Notes: a model not told the origin generated them from the sequence alone. A DNA stretch of 64,000 nucleotides from Sinorhizobium sp. B11 (GCA_039725955.1 CP091033.1:1612001-1676000), one strand, 5' to 3'. Counted from the stretch's first letter, positions 26,490 through 35,018 are shown. Numbers and translations: made by a program.

Positions 26490-26523
26490 TATCGTTATGC
26501 GAATATTTATTCGTCTAGCGAAT
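26490..26523. promoter_or_regulatory. Palindromes upstream of the Liv-type importer
   Basis: ATTCGTCTAGCGAAT at 26509-26523 is identical to the site at 25510-25524. A weaker copy (ATCG-TTATG-CGAAT, 26491-26504) stands 18 bases before it. The strong site ends 20 bases before the binding-protein start codon, so binding there would affect the importer promoter directly. Confidence 0.65.
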
Positions 26524-26543
26524 TTTCTTGGGAGGGAAAAACG

Positions 26544-27812
26544 ATGAAGACAAGGCGTGAGTTTCATAAGCTCGTGGCCGCAACCGCAGCCGGGCTTGCG
26601 GCACCTGCCATTCTCGGAGGCAGAGCTTTCGCACAGGACAAGCCGATCCGCATCGGCGCCAGCGTTTCGCTGACGGGCCCGCTCGCCAGCACGAAGAACG
26701 GGCTGATCGGTTACGAGCTCTGGCGTGATGACGTCAATGCCGCCGGCGGTCTTCTCGGCCGCAAGGTCGAGCTCGTCACCTATGACGACCAGAGCAGCGC
26801 GGCCAATGTTCCGGCCATTTATTCCAAGCTCGTCGACGTCGATGCCTGTGACGTGCTTTTCTCGCCCTATGGAGCCAATCTCTCGGCGCCGGTTATGCCC
26901 TTCATCAAGCAGCGCGATCTCTTCATGATCGGTATGTTCGGGCTCGCCGGCAACGATGTCGCCCGCCACGACAAGTTCTTCCACAGCGGCCCCTGGGGAC
27001 CGAATTCCGGCCGAGACTGGGCGCGCGGCTTCTTCGATCTCGCCAAGGGGCAGGGTGTAACGAAGATCGCCATCATCAATGCCGACCTGGAATTCTCAAA
27101 GAATGCCGCCAAGGGCGGCGCGGAAGTCGCCAAGGAATACGGCATCGATGTCGTCTTCAACCAGAGCTACCCGCCGAACACGACCGATTTCTCCTCGATC
27201 ATCCGCAACATCAATGCCGCCGATCCGGAAGCGATCTTCATCGCCTCCTACCCGGCCGACAGCACGGCAATCATTCGCGGCGTCAAGGAAATTGGCATTT
27301 CCGACAAGGTGAAACTCTTTGGCGGCGCGATGATCGGTCCGCAATATGGCGCGCTCCTGAGTTCGCTCGGGCCGGAGCTCAACGGTATCGTCAACTCCCA
27401 TACGTTTGTTCCTGAACCGACGATGCAGACCTCGGCGATCAAGAGCTTCTTCGACCGTTACACACCGATCGCCGTCAAGCAGAGCGTTGATCCTCTCGGC
27501 TTCTATATCCCACCCTTCTACTATGTCGCGGGTCAGCTCGCCGAAGCGGCGATCAAGGGCTCGAACTCGGTCGATCCGGCAAAGATGGCTGAATATCTAC
27601 ATGCCAACGAAGTCGACACGATTGCCGGCAAGATCGGCTTCAACGAGATCGGCGACTGGAAGGAGCGGCGGGTGCTGATGGTGCAGCTACGCGGCATCAA
27701 GGGCAACGACCTGGAACAGTTCCGCAATCCCGGCCACCAGGTCATTCTCGATCCGCCTTCGCTGAAGACCGGCGATCTTGCCGGCCCCTACAATGCGGCG
27801 CGCGCCGGCTGA
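26544..27812 (+). CDS. Liv-type ABC transporter substrate-binding protein
   Basis: A 422-residue periplasmic binding protein of the branched-chain amino acid (LivK/AmiC-like) family. The N-terminus is a probable Tat or Sec signal (MKTRREFHKLVAATAAG, cleavage after GGRAFAQ). The mature part opens IRIGASVSLTGPLASTKNGL, the usual first strand. GGAGGGAAAA precedes the start. This family also binds aromatic acids, amides and urea, and its pairing with the divergent ring-cleavage genes suggests an aromatic or related acid. A strong hairpin follows the stop codon. Confidence 0.92.
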   Translation: MKTRREFHKLVAATAAGLAAPAILGGRAFAQDKPIRIGASVSLTGPLASTKNGLIGYELWRDDVNAAGGLLGRKVELVTYDDQSSAANVPAIYSKLVDVDACDVLFSPYGANLSAPVMPFIKQRDLFMIGMFGLAGNDVARHDKFFHSGPWGPNSGRDWARGFFDLAKGQGVTKIAIINADLEFSKNAAKGGAEVAKEYGIDVVFNQSYPPNTTDFSSIIRNINAADPEAIFIASYPADSTAIIRGVKEIGISDKVKLFGGAMIGPQYGALLSSLGPELNGIVNSHTFVPEPTMQTSAIKSFFDRYTPIAVKQSVDPLGFYIPPFYYVAGQLAEAAIKGSNSVDPAKMAEYLHANEVDTIAGKIGFNEIGDWKERRVLMVQLRGIKGNDLEQFRNPGHQVILDPPSLKTGDLAGPYNAARAG

Positions 27813-27828
27813 TTTGTCAACCGATCCA

Positions 27829-27849
27829 GAGCCGGCTTAGGGCCGGCTC
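27829..27849 (+). promoter_or_regulatory. Hairpin between binding protein and permease genes
   Basis: Arms GAGCCGGC (27829-27836) and GCCGGCTC (27842-27849) are perfect, with a five-base loop. It lies 16 bases after the binding-protein stop and 9 before the permease start. There is no T-run, so a processing or stability role is more likely than termination. The same layout occurs at 4663-4694. Confidence 0.6.
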
Positions 27850-27858
27850 AAGGGCTCC

Positions 27859-28740
27859 ATGATGTTTTCGATCGATATTCTGCTGAACGCCATCGTGACG
27901 GGCATTCTGCTGGGAAGCGTCTATGCAGCGCTTGCCCTCGGGCTCGGGATCACCTTCGGCATCCTTCACATCCCCAATATCGCTCATCCGACCCTGGTCG
28001 TGGCGGGCGCCTTTTTCGTCTATACCCTGTGCCAATGGGGGCTTGATCCAATCGTCGCAGCGCTGATCGGCCTGGTGCCGTTCTATCTTCTCGGCGTAGT
28101 GCTCTACATCTTCTATTCCCGTGTCTTCGAACGGCGGGGCAGCGCCAATGTGCTACAGAGCCTGACATTGTTCTTTGGTCTGTCACTGGTGATCGAGATC
28201 CTGCTTTCGCTCGGCTTCGGCTCGGAGCTGAAATCGGTCAGTGCCTCCTATATCGGCTCCAGCCTGAAGCTCGGCCTTCTCACCATTCCATACCGGCTGC
28301 TGATCCCTGCACTTCTTGGCCCACTGATGATCGCGGCTCTCTCGCTCTATCTCGCTCGCACCAGTTCCGGGACCGCGATCCGAGCGGTCGCGCACGAAGA
28401 GCGAGCATTGTCAATCGCCGGCATCAATCCGGCCGCCGTCAAGCGGCATGCGTTCGGCATTGCGACGGCGACAGCCGTGATTGCCGGGGCGGCGCTTATC
28501 ATGGTCGGGCCGATCGAACCCTTTGCCGGCCGCTACCAGATCGGCCGCGTCTTTGCGATCATCGTCCTCGCCGGCATGGGCTCGATCCCAGGCAGTCTGG
28601 TGATCGCGATCATTATCGGCATCGCCGAAGCACTTGTTGCTTCCTATCTCAATCCGTCCTGGGCTCCGGGCGTGGCATTCGCCATCCTTTTGCTCGGCCT
28701 TGCCGGACGCCCCCAAGGCCTGTTCGGAGGCGCACGATGA
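27859..28740 (+). CDS. Liv-type ABC transporter permease, LivH family
   Basis: A 293-residue inner-membrane permease. It opens with the typical GILLGSVYAALALGLGITFGI segment of LivH proteins. The cytoplasmic loop RAVAHEERALSIAGINPAAVKR corresponds to the ATPase-contacting region. About eight hydrophobic segments are present. A second ATG lies one codon later and cannot be excluded as the start. The gene overlaps the LivM-type gene by four bases, and the two form the channel of this importer. Confidence 0.92.
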   Translation: MMFSIDILLNAIVTGILLGSVYAALALGLGITFGILHIPNIAHPTLVVAGAFFVYTLCQWGLDPIVAALIGLVPFYLLGVVLYIFYSRVFERRGSANVLQSLTLFFGLSLVIEILLSLGFGSELKSVSASYIGSSLKLGLLTIPYRLLIPALLGPLMIAALSLYLARTSSGTAIRAVAHEERALSIAGINPAAVKRHAFGIATATAVIAGAALIMVGPIEPFAGRYQIGRVFAIIVLAGMGSIPGSLVIAIIIGIAEALVASYLNPSWAPGVAFAILLLGLAGRPQGLFGGAR

Positions 28741-29687
28741 GCAAGAACTCCGTCCTCTTCCTTGCCGGAGCCTTCATAGTGCTGGCGGTCGGCTTCCTGA
28801 TGCCGTGGCTTTTGAAGAACCCGTTCTATTTCTTCGTCGGTTACGTCGTGCTGCAATATGTGACGATCGCCACCGGCTGGAATATCCTTGGCGGCTACGC
28901 TGGCTACATCAACTTCGGAGCCGCCGGCTTTGTCGGCGCCGGCGTCTATCTCTCCGCTTTCCTGTTTACCACCTTCGGCCTGCCGCTCCCGGTTCTCATC
29001 GTCGCAGCAGCTGTGGTCGGCGCCATTCTCGGTGTGCTGATGGGATATCTGACGCTTCGCATCCAGGGTGTCTATTTCGCCATCGCCACACTCGGTCTCG
29101 TTGTCGTTCTGGAGACCCTCGTACACAATATCTCAGCGCTCGGAGGCGCAAGCGGTATGGCCGTCTACGGGCCGCGCCCACCGGCCTGGAGCCCTGGGCC
29201 ATCGCAGTATAATTTCACCGTCATGCTGGTGATCGCGGTGGCGAGCGTCGCTCTTGCCCGCTTCGTTGAAATCTCCTGGATTGGCCGCGGTCTGCGCGCC
29301 GTGCGGGCGAGCGAAGACGCGGCGGAATGTTCCGGAGTTCCGACGCTGCGCCTCAAGCTGCTCGCCTGCGCCCTGAGCGGCGCCGTGCTGGCTGCGGCCG
29401 GCGCACCCTATCCCTTCTACACATCCTTCGTCGAGCCGGTCACTGCATTCAGTCTGATCATCGGGCTCAATGCCATCGCCATGCCGCTGATCGGCGGCAC
29501 AAAGAGCTGGGCCGGACCGGTGCTTGGCGCACTGCTGCTTGCCTCCGTTCAGCAGATCGCCACCGTCACCATTTCCTCCGAGCTCAACATCCTCTTCGTC
29601 GGACTGGTGCTGATCGCTTTCGTCGCCTTCGCACCCGGCGGACTGTCCGGTGTCCTTGGCCGCAGACGGGAGCGAGCAGGGGCATGA
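28737..29687 (+). CDS. Liv-type ABC transporter permease, LivM family
   Basis: A 316-residue inner-membrane permease. The central motif NILGGYAGYINFGAAGFVGAG matches the LivM consensus around LGGYxGxxSLGH. RAVRASEDAAECSGVPTLRLK is the ATPase-contact loop. Membrane segments run through the whole length. It starts with ATGA overlapping the LivH-type stop and ends overlapping the first ATPase gene in the same way, so all five importer genes should be translated from one message. Confidence 0.92.
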   Translation: MSKNSVLFLAGAFIVLAVGFLMPWLLKNPFYFFVGYVVLQYVTIATGWNILGGYAGYINFGAAGFVGAGVYLSAFLFTTFGLPLPVLIVAAAVVGAILGVLMGYLTLRIQGVYFAIATLGLVVVLETLVHNISALGGASGMAVYGPRPPAWSPGPSQYNFTVMLVIAVASVALARFVEISWIGRGLRAVRASEDAAECSGVPTLRLKLLACALSGAVLAAAGAPYPFYTSFVEPVTAFSLIIGLNAIAMPLIGGTKSWAGPVLGALLLASVQQIATVTISSELNILFVGLVLIAFVAFAPGGLSGVLGRRRERAGA

Positions 29688-30397
29688 GCGACATGGTTCT
29701 TTCCCTCAAGGGTGTCGAGAAAGTCTTCGGCGCATTCCGTGCGCTTGGTCCTGTTGACCTCGACATCACTCCCGGCGAGCGGCTCGGCATCATCGGCCCC
29801 AACGGATCCGGCAAGACGACGCTGATCAACTGCATCACCGGCGTCTATCGTCCCGACAAGGGTTCGGTGCATTTTCAGGGCCAGGATATTTCCCATGTGG
29901 AAGCCCACAAACGTGCTCGGCTCGGCATCTCCCGCAGCTTCCAGATTCCGCGGCCCTTTACCGGCATGACGGTGCTGGAGAACCTGCTGGTGCCGCTCGA
30001 CTATTGCCATGTCGAAGGCAGCAAGCCCGAGCGCGCCCGCTCGGTCCTTGCAAGCGTCGGGCTCGCAAACAGGATATCCGACGCTTCTGAAAACCTGTCG
30101 CAGCTCGAATTGCGCAAGCTGGAACTCGCCCGCGCGCTCGTCGGCAATCCGAAGGTGCTGATTGCCGACGAAGCGATGGCGGGACTGTCCGAGGAGGAGA
30201 TCGACGAGGTTCTGGCAATCCTCTTTGCGCTCAACGAGACAGGCGTAGCGGTCATCATGATCGAGCACATCATGCATGCGGTGATGCGCTTTTCGCAGCG
30301 GATCGTCTGTTTCGAAACCGGCCGCCTCATCGCCTCGGGTACCTCGGCCGAAATCGCCGACAATCCGCTCGTCCAGAAGGTGTATTTCGGTGAATAG
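29684..30397 (+). CDS. Liv-type ABC transporter ATP-binding protein, LivG family
   Basis: A 237-residue ATPase. Walker A is GPNGSGKTTLI, Walker B is VLIADEAMAGLS, and the switch histidine is in MIEHIMHAV. The usual LSGGQ signature is changed to LSQLELRKLELARAL, a variation that I note but that is not rare in LivG proteins. ARLGISRSFQIPRPFTGMT is the LivG-type Q-loop. The start at 29684 overlaps the LivM-type stop; a longer frame upstream is only a shadow of that gene. Confidence 0.9.
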   Translation: MSDMVLSLKGVEKVFGAFRALGPVDLDITPGERLGIIGPNGSGKTTLINCITGVYRPDKGSVHFQGQDISHVEAHKRARLGISRSFQIPRPFTGMTVLENLLVPLDYCHVEGSKPERARSVLASVGLANRISDASENLSQLELRKLELARALVGNPKVLIADEAMAGLSEEEIDEVLAILFALNETGVAVIMIEHIMHAVMRFSQRIVCFETGRLIASGTSAEIADNPLVQKVYFGE

Positions 30398-31124
30398 ACT
30401 GATCATCGACAATCTGTCCGCCGGCTACGGCGCGGTGGCCGTGTTGCGCAACGTTTCGCTGGAACTTAACGAAAGCGAGATGGTGGCTTTGCTCGGCATG
30501 AACGGCAACGGCAAGAGCACGCTGCTCAACTGCGTTCTCGGCTTCGTGCAGGCAAGCGCCGGCCGCATCCTGCTGGAATGGGATGGCAGGACGACCGACC
30601 TCACCCGACTGCGCCCACATGAAATCGTCCGCCTCGGTCTGTCAATCGTGCCGGAAGGACGACGGCTGGTGCCCAACATTTCGGTGGAAGACAATCTCAA
30701 GCTTGCGGGCAGCAATCCCCTGGTCAGTGCCCGCATGAAAGACAATCTCGCCTATTGTTTCGAGACCTTCCCGCTGCTCCTGGAACGTCGCAAACAGATT
30801 GCATCCACGATGAGCGGCGGTCAGCAGCAGTTGCTGGCAATCGCCCGTTCGCTGATGACGTCGCCGAAGATCATCATCATCGACGAGCCTTCGGTCGGTC
30901 TCGCACCGATCGTCGTGCGTGATGTGCTGAACGCCATCATGCAACTGCGCGAAAAGAGCAACATGACGATCCTGATGGCCGAGCAAAGCTTCCTGCAAGC
31001 AATCGACATATCATCGCGGGCCTACGTGCTGGCGCATGGCAGCATCCACCAGGAGTTTAAGCGATCGCAGGGAGAATTTGCTCATTCGGAGATACGCCGT
31101 GCCATGTTGGGGACGGCACATTGA
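30390..31124 (+). CDS. Liv-type ABC transporter ATP-binding protein, LivF family
   Basis: A 244-residue ATPase. Walker A is GMNGNGKSTLL, the signature region is TMSGGQQQLLAIARSLM, Walker B is IIIIDEPSVGLAP and the switch glutamine region is LMAEQSF. The start is GTG at 30390, inside the last codons of the LivG-type gene (8-base overlap). It is the last gene of the importer. Members of this family pair with LivG as a heterodimer. A weak stem at 31137-31158 follows. Confidence 0.9.
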   Translation: MNRLIIDNLSAGYGAVAVLRNVSLELNESEMVALLGMNGNGKSTLLNCVLGFVQASAGRILLEWDGRTTDLTRLRPHEIVRLGLSIVPEGRRLVPNISVEDNLKLAGSNPLVSARMKDNLAYCFETFPLLLERRKQIASTMSGGQQQLLAIARSLMTSPKIIIIDEPSVGLAPIVVRDVLNAIMQLREKSNMTILMAEQSFLQAIDISSRAYVLAHGSIHQEFKRSQGEFAHSEIRRAMLGTAH

Positions 31125-31136
31125 GACAGCGTTTGG

Positions 31137-31158
31137 GGCCGCCAGTCGTAAAGCGGCC
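31137..31158 (+). terminator. Weak stem-loop after the Liv operon
   Basis: GGCCGC (31137-31142) and GCGGCC (31153-31158) form a six-base stem with a ten-base loop, 12 bases after the last importer gene. No T-run follows, so termination here is uncertain. Confidence 0.25.
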
Positions 31159-31214
31159 TGAAGCCGCGAAGGATCAGCTTCGCCATTGCCCAAAGTCGAT
31201 TGTCCGGTCAGTGG

Positions 31215-31448
31215 CTAGCGTGTAGCCTCCATTGTCTTTCGAAGGGCCGCGTTGATGCGTTCCTGCCAACCCGGTCCGTCTTCCTGAAAGAATGCCAGCA
31301 CATCCCCGTCGATCTTGATCGAGACGGTCTCGGTCGCGACTGGAATTGCGCGTCGCTCGACAGGTGGTGCCGTTGTCTTCTTGGCCGGTTTGAACAGGGC
31401 TTCGGCGGCATCGAGTGGATTGACCGGTCTGCGTGGGGTCGTCGCCAT
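31215..31448 (-). CDS. BrnA-like antitoxin, orphan
   Basis: A 77-residue protein. The C-terminal half (VSIKIDGDVLAFFQEDGPGW, then QERINAALRK) matches the BrnA antitoxin pattern, a ribbon-helix-helix DNA-binding domain. BrnA normally follows the RNase toxin gene brnT and binds it. Here the gene upstream is a chimeric frame rather than a BrnT, so this is an orphan antitoxin. It may be a remnant, or a solitary regulator. It starts 11 bases after the end of the upstream frame and may be co-transcribed with it. Confidence 0.72.
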   Translation of the reverse strand: MATTPRRPVNPLDAAEALFKPAKKTTAPPVERRAIPVATETVSIKIDGDVLAFFQEDGPGWQERINAALRKTMEATR

Positions 31449-31459
31449 TGATCGTTCCT

Positions 31460-31954
31460 TTAGTCGGGGAGTGAAGAGGGGAGGTTAGGTGATGGTCTAG
31501 TGTCGGTGGCTTGGCTGCGCTCGGACCCGTTCGCGAACCCGTTGCATTCCATCAATTGCGGGTTTACTCCCCGAGCGGATCGAGATGTCCGGGCGGACTC
31601 TTGCTCGCGCAGAACTGTCAGGTAACGGCGCCGCATTTCTCGTGCCTCAATGGCGCCGTCGACCCAGAGTTCGACGAGGAGCGTATATTGCGGATCAGCG
31701 TCGAGCGCAAAGCCGTGTGCCTTCCATCGTGCGACGACACGCTCCGCAATCTCTTTTCTTCGGTGCATTACACCTCGCGTGACTCCTCGAAACCGAGCGC
31801 CGTTCAAATTGCCATAGCAGTGCGGCAAGTAAGCGAACAGCCGAAAATGCCGTCCGAGCTTCTCGGCAATGGTCTCGATACCTAGGCCAGCCATTCGCCA
31901 GCGGGCGATCTTGCGTCGTTCATCCAGATCGATATGCGAATGGATACGATCCAT
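31460..31954 (-). CDS. Chimeric frame: IS30 transposase N-terminus joined to unknown sequence
   Basis: A 164-residue reading frame. Residues 1-34 (SHIDLDERRKIARWRMAG then IETIAEKLGRH) match the N-terminal helix-turn-helix of IS30-family transposases closely. The rest does not: where RSTIFRE would be expected it reads FRLFAYLPH. From about residue 66 a charged helical segment follows (HRRKEIAERVVARWKAHGF, then LVELWVDGAIEAREMRRRYL), which faintly recalls short antitoxins of the VbhA kind. The DDE catalytic part is absent. The frame is either a fusion left after an internal deletion of an IS30 element or a recruited DNA-binding domain. It lies just upstream of the BrnA-like gene. Confidence 0.45.
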   Translation of the reverse strand: MDRIHSHIDLDERRKIARWRMAGLGIETIAEKLGRHFRLFAYLPHCYGNLNGARFRGVTRGVMHRRKEIAERVVARWKAHGFALDADPQYTLLVELWVDGAIEAREMRRRYLTVLREQESARTSRSARGVNPQLMECNGFANGSERSQATDTRPSPNLPSSLPD

Positions 31955-32366
31955 TGCGTCTTCTTTGCGAGTGACAACCCACTGATATCATTCGCAAGTC
32001 TCTATCTTATGGAACCGAGGCGCGCCGCCGCTCTTGCCCATCATGGGACACAGGACAATTTTGCTCGCGCCCATCGTCATCGACGTCCACTGCCAGCGAC
32101 CGCCTGGGCATCCGAAGCTATCCGGCGTTGATCCGCGAAAGATCGAGGGCCTTGTCATGACCGGCGACTGAAGTGCTTGTTTTTCGACTGTGACCGCCGG
32201 TGGAGCCCATATCGGCCGAGAGAGACCGGCCGACGTCAGGTCGCCACAATGATGGCGGTCCAATCGGTTCGTTCGGGACAGACGCAGGGTTCCCTCCTCG
32301 CTCGTCAAACGTTAGAAGGCCGGAGTTCGGTTGACGCTCGACCCTGCCCTTCCCATCTGCTGCAGT
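31955..32366. other. Intergenic region without a recognisable gene
   Basis: About 410 bases between the IS30-derived frame and the next rightward gene. Overlapping short frames on both strands are not convincing. I recognise no repeat ends of the IS30 element here, so its missing half is not present in this spacer. Confidence 0.45.
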
Positions 32367-33005
32367 ATGCCCAGAACAAAGACGAAAACCAAAGAAAGCG
32401 ACGATCCCGAGCTGATCAGAGAATGGTCACTGCCGGTGGCTGCAACGCTTGGATCCGCTGTTCGGGTCAAGGGAATCCTTCAGGAAATCCGTTCCCGACT
32501 GCCGACCGCCGTCAGAAAATCGCTCGACATGCAGACCGGGGCACTGACCCTCACCATGCCCGAGACTGCCAGGGCGGCGTTCCGCGCGACCGCGTCGGTC
32601 ATCTCCGAATCGCTGGCGGACATTTCGAACCTTCCGATCATCCCTCGCGAGATCGAGGATATCCTGACGATTACAGCTTCTGAAAGGAAACGTTGGCTGG
32701 AGGACGGCCGTCTGCCGAGCGCTGGAACGCGAACCGTCAGATTGCAGGGGCGAGCAAGAAAAATCACCTTCCATGTATTTGATCCCCGGGTGGTCGAAGA
32801 CCTGCTCGACCGCGCCGCCGTGGACGAATGGCGAGAGGAAGAAGCTGCCGCAAGAGCAGAAAACCGCAGGCGCGCTGCACACCAGGCGAAACTGACGCGT
32901 TCTCGGAAAAAGATGAATACGCAGCGCACCGAAACCAACATTGATAAGGCAGCGACAGAATTGAGCGGTTGGGACGACTTCGACAGCGACGGCCTGCTGC
33001 GTTAA
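32367..33005 (+). CDS. Hypothetical protein
   Basis: A 212-residue protein that I do not recognise. I start it at the ATG at 32367, where a basic MPRTKTKTK segment begins. The middle (about residues 40-100) is predicted helical. The stretch ITASERKRWLEDGRLPSAG followed by RKITFHVFDP looks like a folded alpha/beta module, and the C-terminus is rich in arginine, glutamate and alanine with coiled-coil character (about 150-190). There is no signal peptide or membrane segment. It stands alone between low-density spacers in a patch with transposon remnants, so it may be cargo of an older mobile element. Confidence 0.6.
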   Translation: MPRTKTKTKESDDPELIREWSLPVAATLGSAVRVKGILQEIRSRLPTAVRKSLDMQTGALTLTMPETARAAFRATASVISESLADISNLPIIPREIEDILTITASERKRWLEDGRLPSAGTRTVRLQGRARKITFHVFDPRVVEDLLDRAAVDEWREEEAAARAENRRRAAHQAKLTRSRKKMNTQRTETNIDKAATELSGWDDFDSDGLLR

Positions 33006-33338
33006 AGGTGACCAATCAGCGAGAACTGAACTCATTTGAGCCACGCTCGCGGCCTCAGCTCATTGAGCGTCGTCGCCCAGGTGCACGACAAATGCAGCCA
33101 CAACAGCTCAACGCAGCCCGAAGGAATGCCGGAACCAGCTGCCAGTGCCGAGGCGAAGGAGCGCTCCCTCGCAAAGGGGCCGATCTGCAAGCTCTTCGAA
33201 AGTGCTCTGCCTCTTGCACGCCATTGTGATCATGGCCGACCTGAAGACGATACCCTGGTACACTTGTCAAGATTGCCCCTCGATCCCAGTTTCGGTGGCA
33301 AGGGCCACATCCGGTCGCCAGAAATGAAAGAATAGGTC
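33006..33338. other. Intergenic region, nothing recognised
   Basis: About 330 bases before the F420-type oxidoreductase gene. A 99-codon frame crosses the spacer, but its composition (serine-, histidine- and proline-rich) is not persuasive. No repeat or RNA gene is seen. Confidence 0.4.
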
Positions 33339-34001
33339 ATGAACATCGGAATCATTGGTGCCGGCCACATCGGCGGCGCTCTCACACGACTCTTGACGGC
33401 CGCCGGCCACACTGTTTTCGTCGCGAATTCCCGAGGCCCCGAGAGCCTAACCGCTCTCGCCAAAGAAACCGGCGCCAAGGCGGTAGCGGCTCGTGAAGCC
33501 GCGCGCAGCGGTGAGATTGTTATCGTCACCATCCCGCAAATCCGGGTCCCTGACCTGCCGCAGGATCTCTTCGAAAGAGTCGATCCGGCCGTCATCGTCG
33601 TCGACACGGGCAATTATTACCCGCGCCAGCGCGACGGGAAGATTGCTGCGATCGAGGACGGTCTGACGGAGAGCCAATGGGTGGAAACACAGATCGGGCG
33701 CCCCGTTCTGAAAGCCTTCAACAACATCAACTGGAAGAACCTTCTCAACTACGGCAAGCCGGCGGGCTCGCCGGGCCGCATTGCGCTCCCCGTTGCGGGT
33801 GACGATACAAACGCCAAGTCGAAACTCATTAGGCTCATCGATGATATTGGGTTCGACGCCGTGGACGCCGGCAAACTGAGGGATTCCTGGAGGCAGCAGC
33901 CCGGCACTCCGGTTTACGGCACCAATCTCGACCTTAGGGGCGTTCGAGATGCGCTGTCCGAGGCAAGCCCGATACGCAATTCCGATTTTCTTGCAGAGTG
34001 A
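33339..34001 (+). CDS. NADPH-dependent F420 reductase-like oxidoreductase
   Basis: A 220-residue Rossmann-fold protein of the F420-dependent NADP oxidoreductase-like family. The dinucleotide motif GIIGAGHIGGALTRLL is at residues 3-18, followed by VFVANSRGPESL, where the serine-arginine pair favours NADP(H). FNNINWKNLLNYG and LPVAGDD are typical of the small bacterial members. Rhizobia do not usually make F420, so these proteins probably reduce other substrates. It stands alone, and no partner gene is apparent. Confidence 0.85.
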   Translation: MNIGIIGAGHIGGALTRLLTAAGHTVFVANSRGPESLTALAKETGAKAVAAREAARSGEIVIVTIPQIRVPDLPQDLFERVDPAVIVVDTGNYYPRQRDGKIAAIEDGLTESQWVETQIGRPVLKAFNNINWKNLLNYGKPAGSPGRIALPVAGDDTNAKSKLIRLIDDIGFDAVDAGKLRDSWRQQPGTPVYGTNLDLRGVRDALSEASPIRNSDFLAE

Positions 34002-34130
34002 TCCAATCTGGCGAAATCCAGCCCGCGTTCGCCGCCGGAGATCGATCTTGACCTGCGGGCGCTGTGCTGTTCCCCCATACACATGGCCCGCATTGATCGA
34101 GCCGGGACACACACTGCCTGTTACTGGTCG

Positions 34131-34568
34131 TTAGTGAAGGGAGCGCTTCACAACGGCCAGAAACAGATCCCCAAGCCGAACCCGATCTGCAGCTGCGGTG
34201 AACAGGATGGCCTCCAATCGGTGGGCCGAGAGCCTCGATCGGTGGTGGCTGGCGCTGGTGCCATGGCCTGGCTTGAGGCAAATTCGGCCGCCGATTCCCG
34301 ATTGATATTGGGCCAGCGTAAGGCCTGCCCTGATTAACAGGGCGCGCATATCCGGGCGATGCTCGGCCGCAATGACGGTGCAAAAAGCCTTCACGAGCAG
34401 TCTCTTACGGACGGGCAGCTCGATTTCATCAATCAGTTGCCTGCCGATATCGCTCTCTTTGACTAAGTGGAGGTATTCGTCGACGAATGCATTTGCCTGC
34501 CCGAGTTCATCAGGCTCGTCGTAATCGCGACCGATGCGATGATAGTCACCTTCAATGATCAGGCCCAT
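34131..34568 (-). CDS. Hypothetical rhizobial-type protein
   Basis: A 145-residue soluble protein. The N-terminus reads MGLIIEGDYHRIGRDYDEPD, and a helical middle follows (VDEYLHLVKESDIGRQLIDE). I cannot assign a family or function. There is no signal peptide, membrane segment or catalytic motif. It is flanked by gene-poor spacers. Confidence 0.55.
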   Translation of the reverse strand: MGLIIEGDYHRIGRDYDEPDELGQANAFVDEYLHLVKESDIGRQLIDEIELPVRKRLLVKAFCTVIAAEHRPDMRALLIRAGLTLAQYQSGIGGRICLKPGHGTSASHHRSRLSAHRLEAILFTAAADRVRLGDLFLAVVKRSLH

Positions 34569-35018
34569 GACGTTCTCCTTGCCCAGAAAACGCGGGAAAA
34601 TGCTCTTGGTTCACGGGGCTACGCTGCCGGAGATATCAAAGATACCGGCCGTCACAGATCGACCTGGCGTGGCGGCGCATGCCGGACAGATCAGGTGACC
34701 TCGATCGACATGTGCGGTGGGCCGCTAACACTGGTACGACATTGCGGGAACGAATGGAGCCGGCGGCTCGGCGAAGCTGCTCTAAACAGGACCAACCGTT
34801 ATCGGCGGTTGGAACGGTTAGAGTGACGGTAAGGGAAATAGCAAGCGGCGATGCCTTACGCGATGACGAACGGCGGCGTCGTGGTCTCGTCGTCAGGGCA
34901 CCGCGCAAGACGGCCGTTTTCGACAATTTCATGCTTGCCGGTGAACTTGCAAACACCACATGCCCGCCGCTTGCGGCCGACGCACCAACGAGCAGCAGGT
35001 AAGATCGCGCATGTGAAT
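34569..35018. other. Intergenic region without a supported gene
   Basis: About 450 bases between the hypothetical gene and the end of the YqhA-like gene. Frames of around 70-107 codons occur on both strands and overlap each other, and none has a recognisable motif. No repeat, RNA gene or transposon end is seen. Confidence 0.4.

Noticed and set aside
31460..31954. Intact IS30 transposase gene
   Set aside because: Only the N-terminal helix-turn-helix matches; the catalytic region and the terminal repeats were not found.
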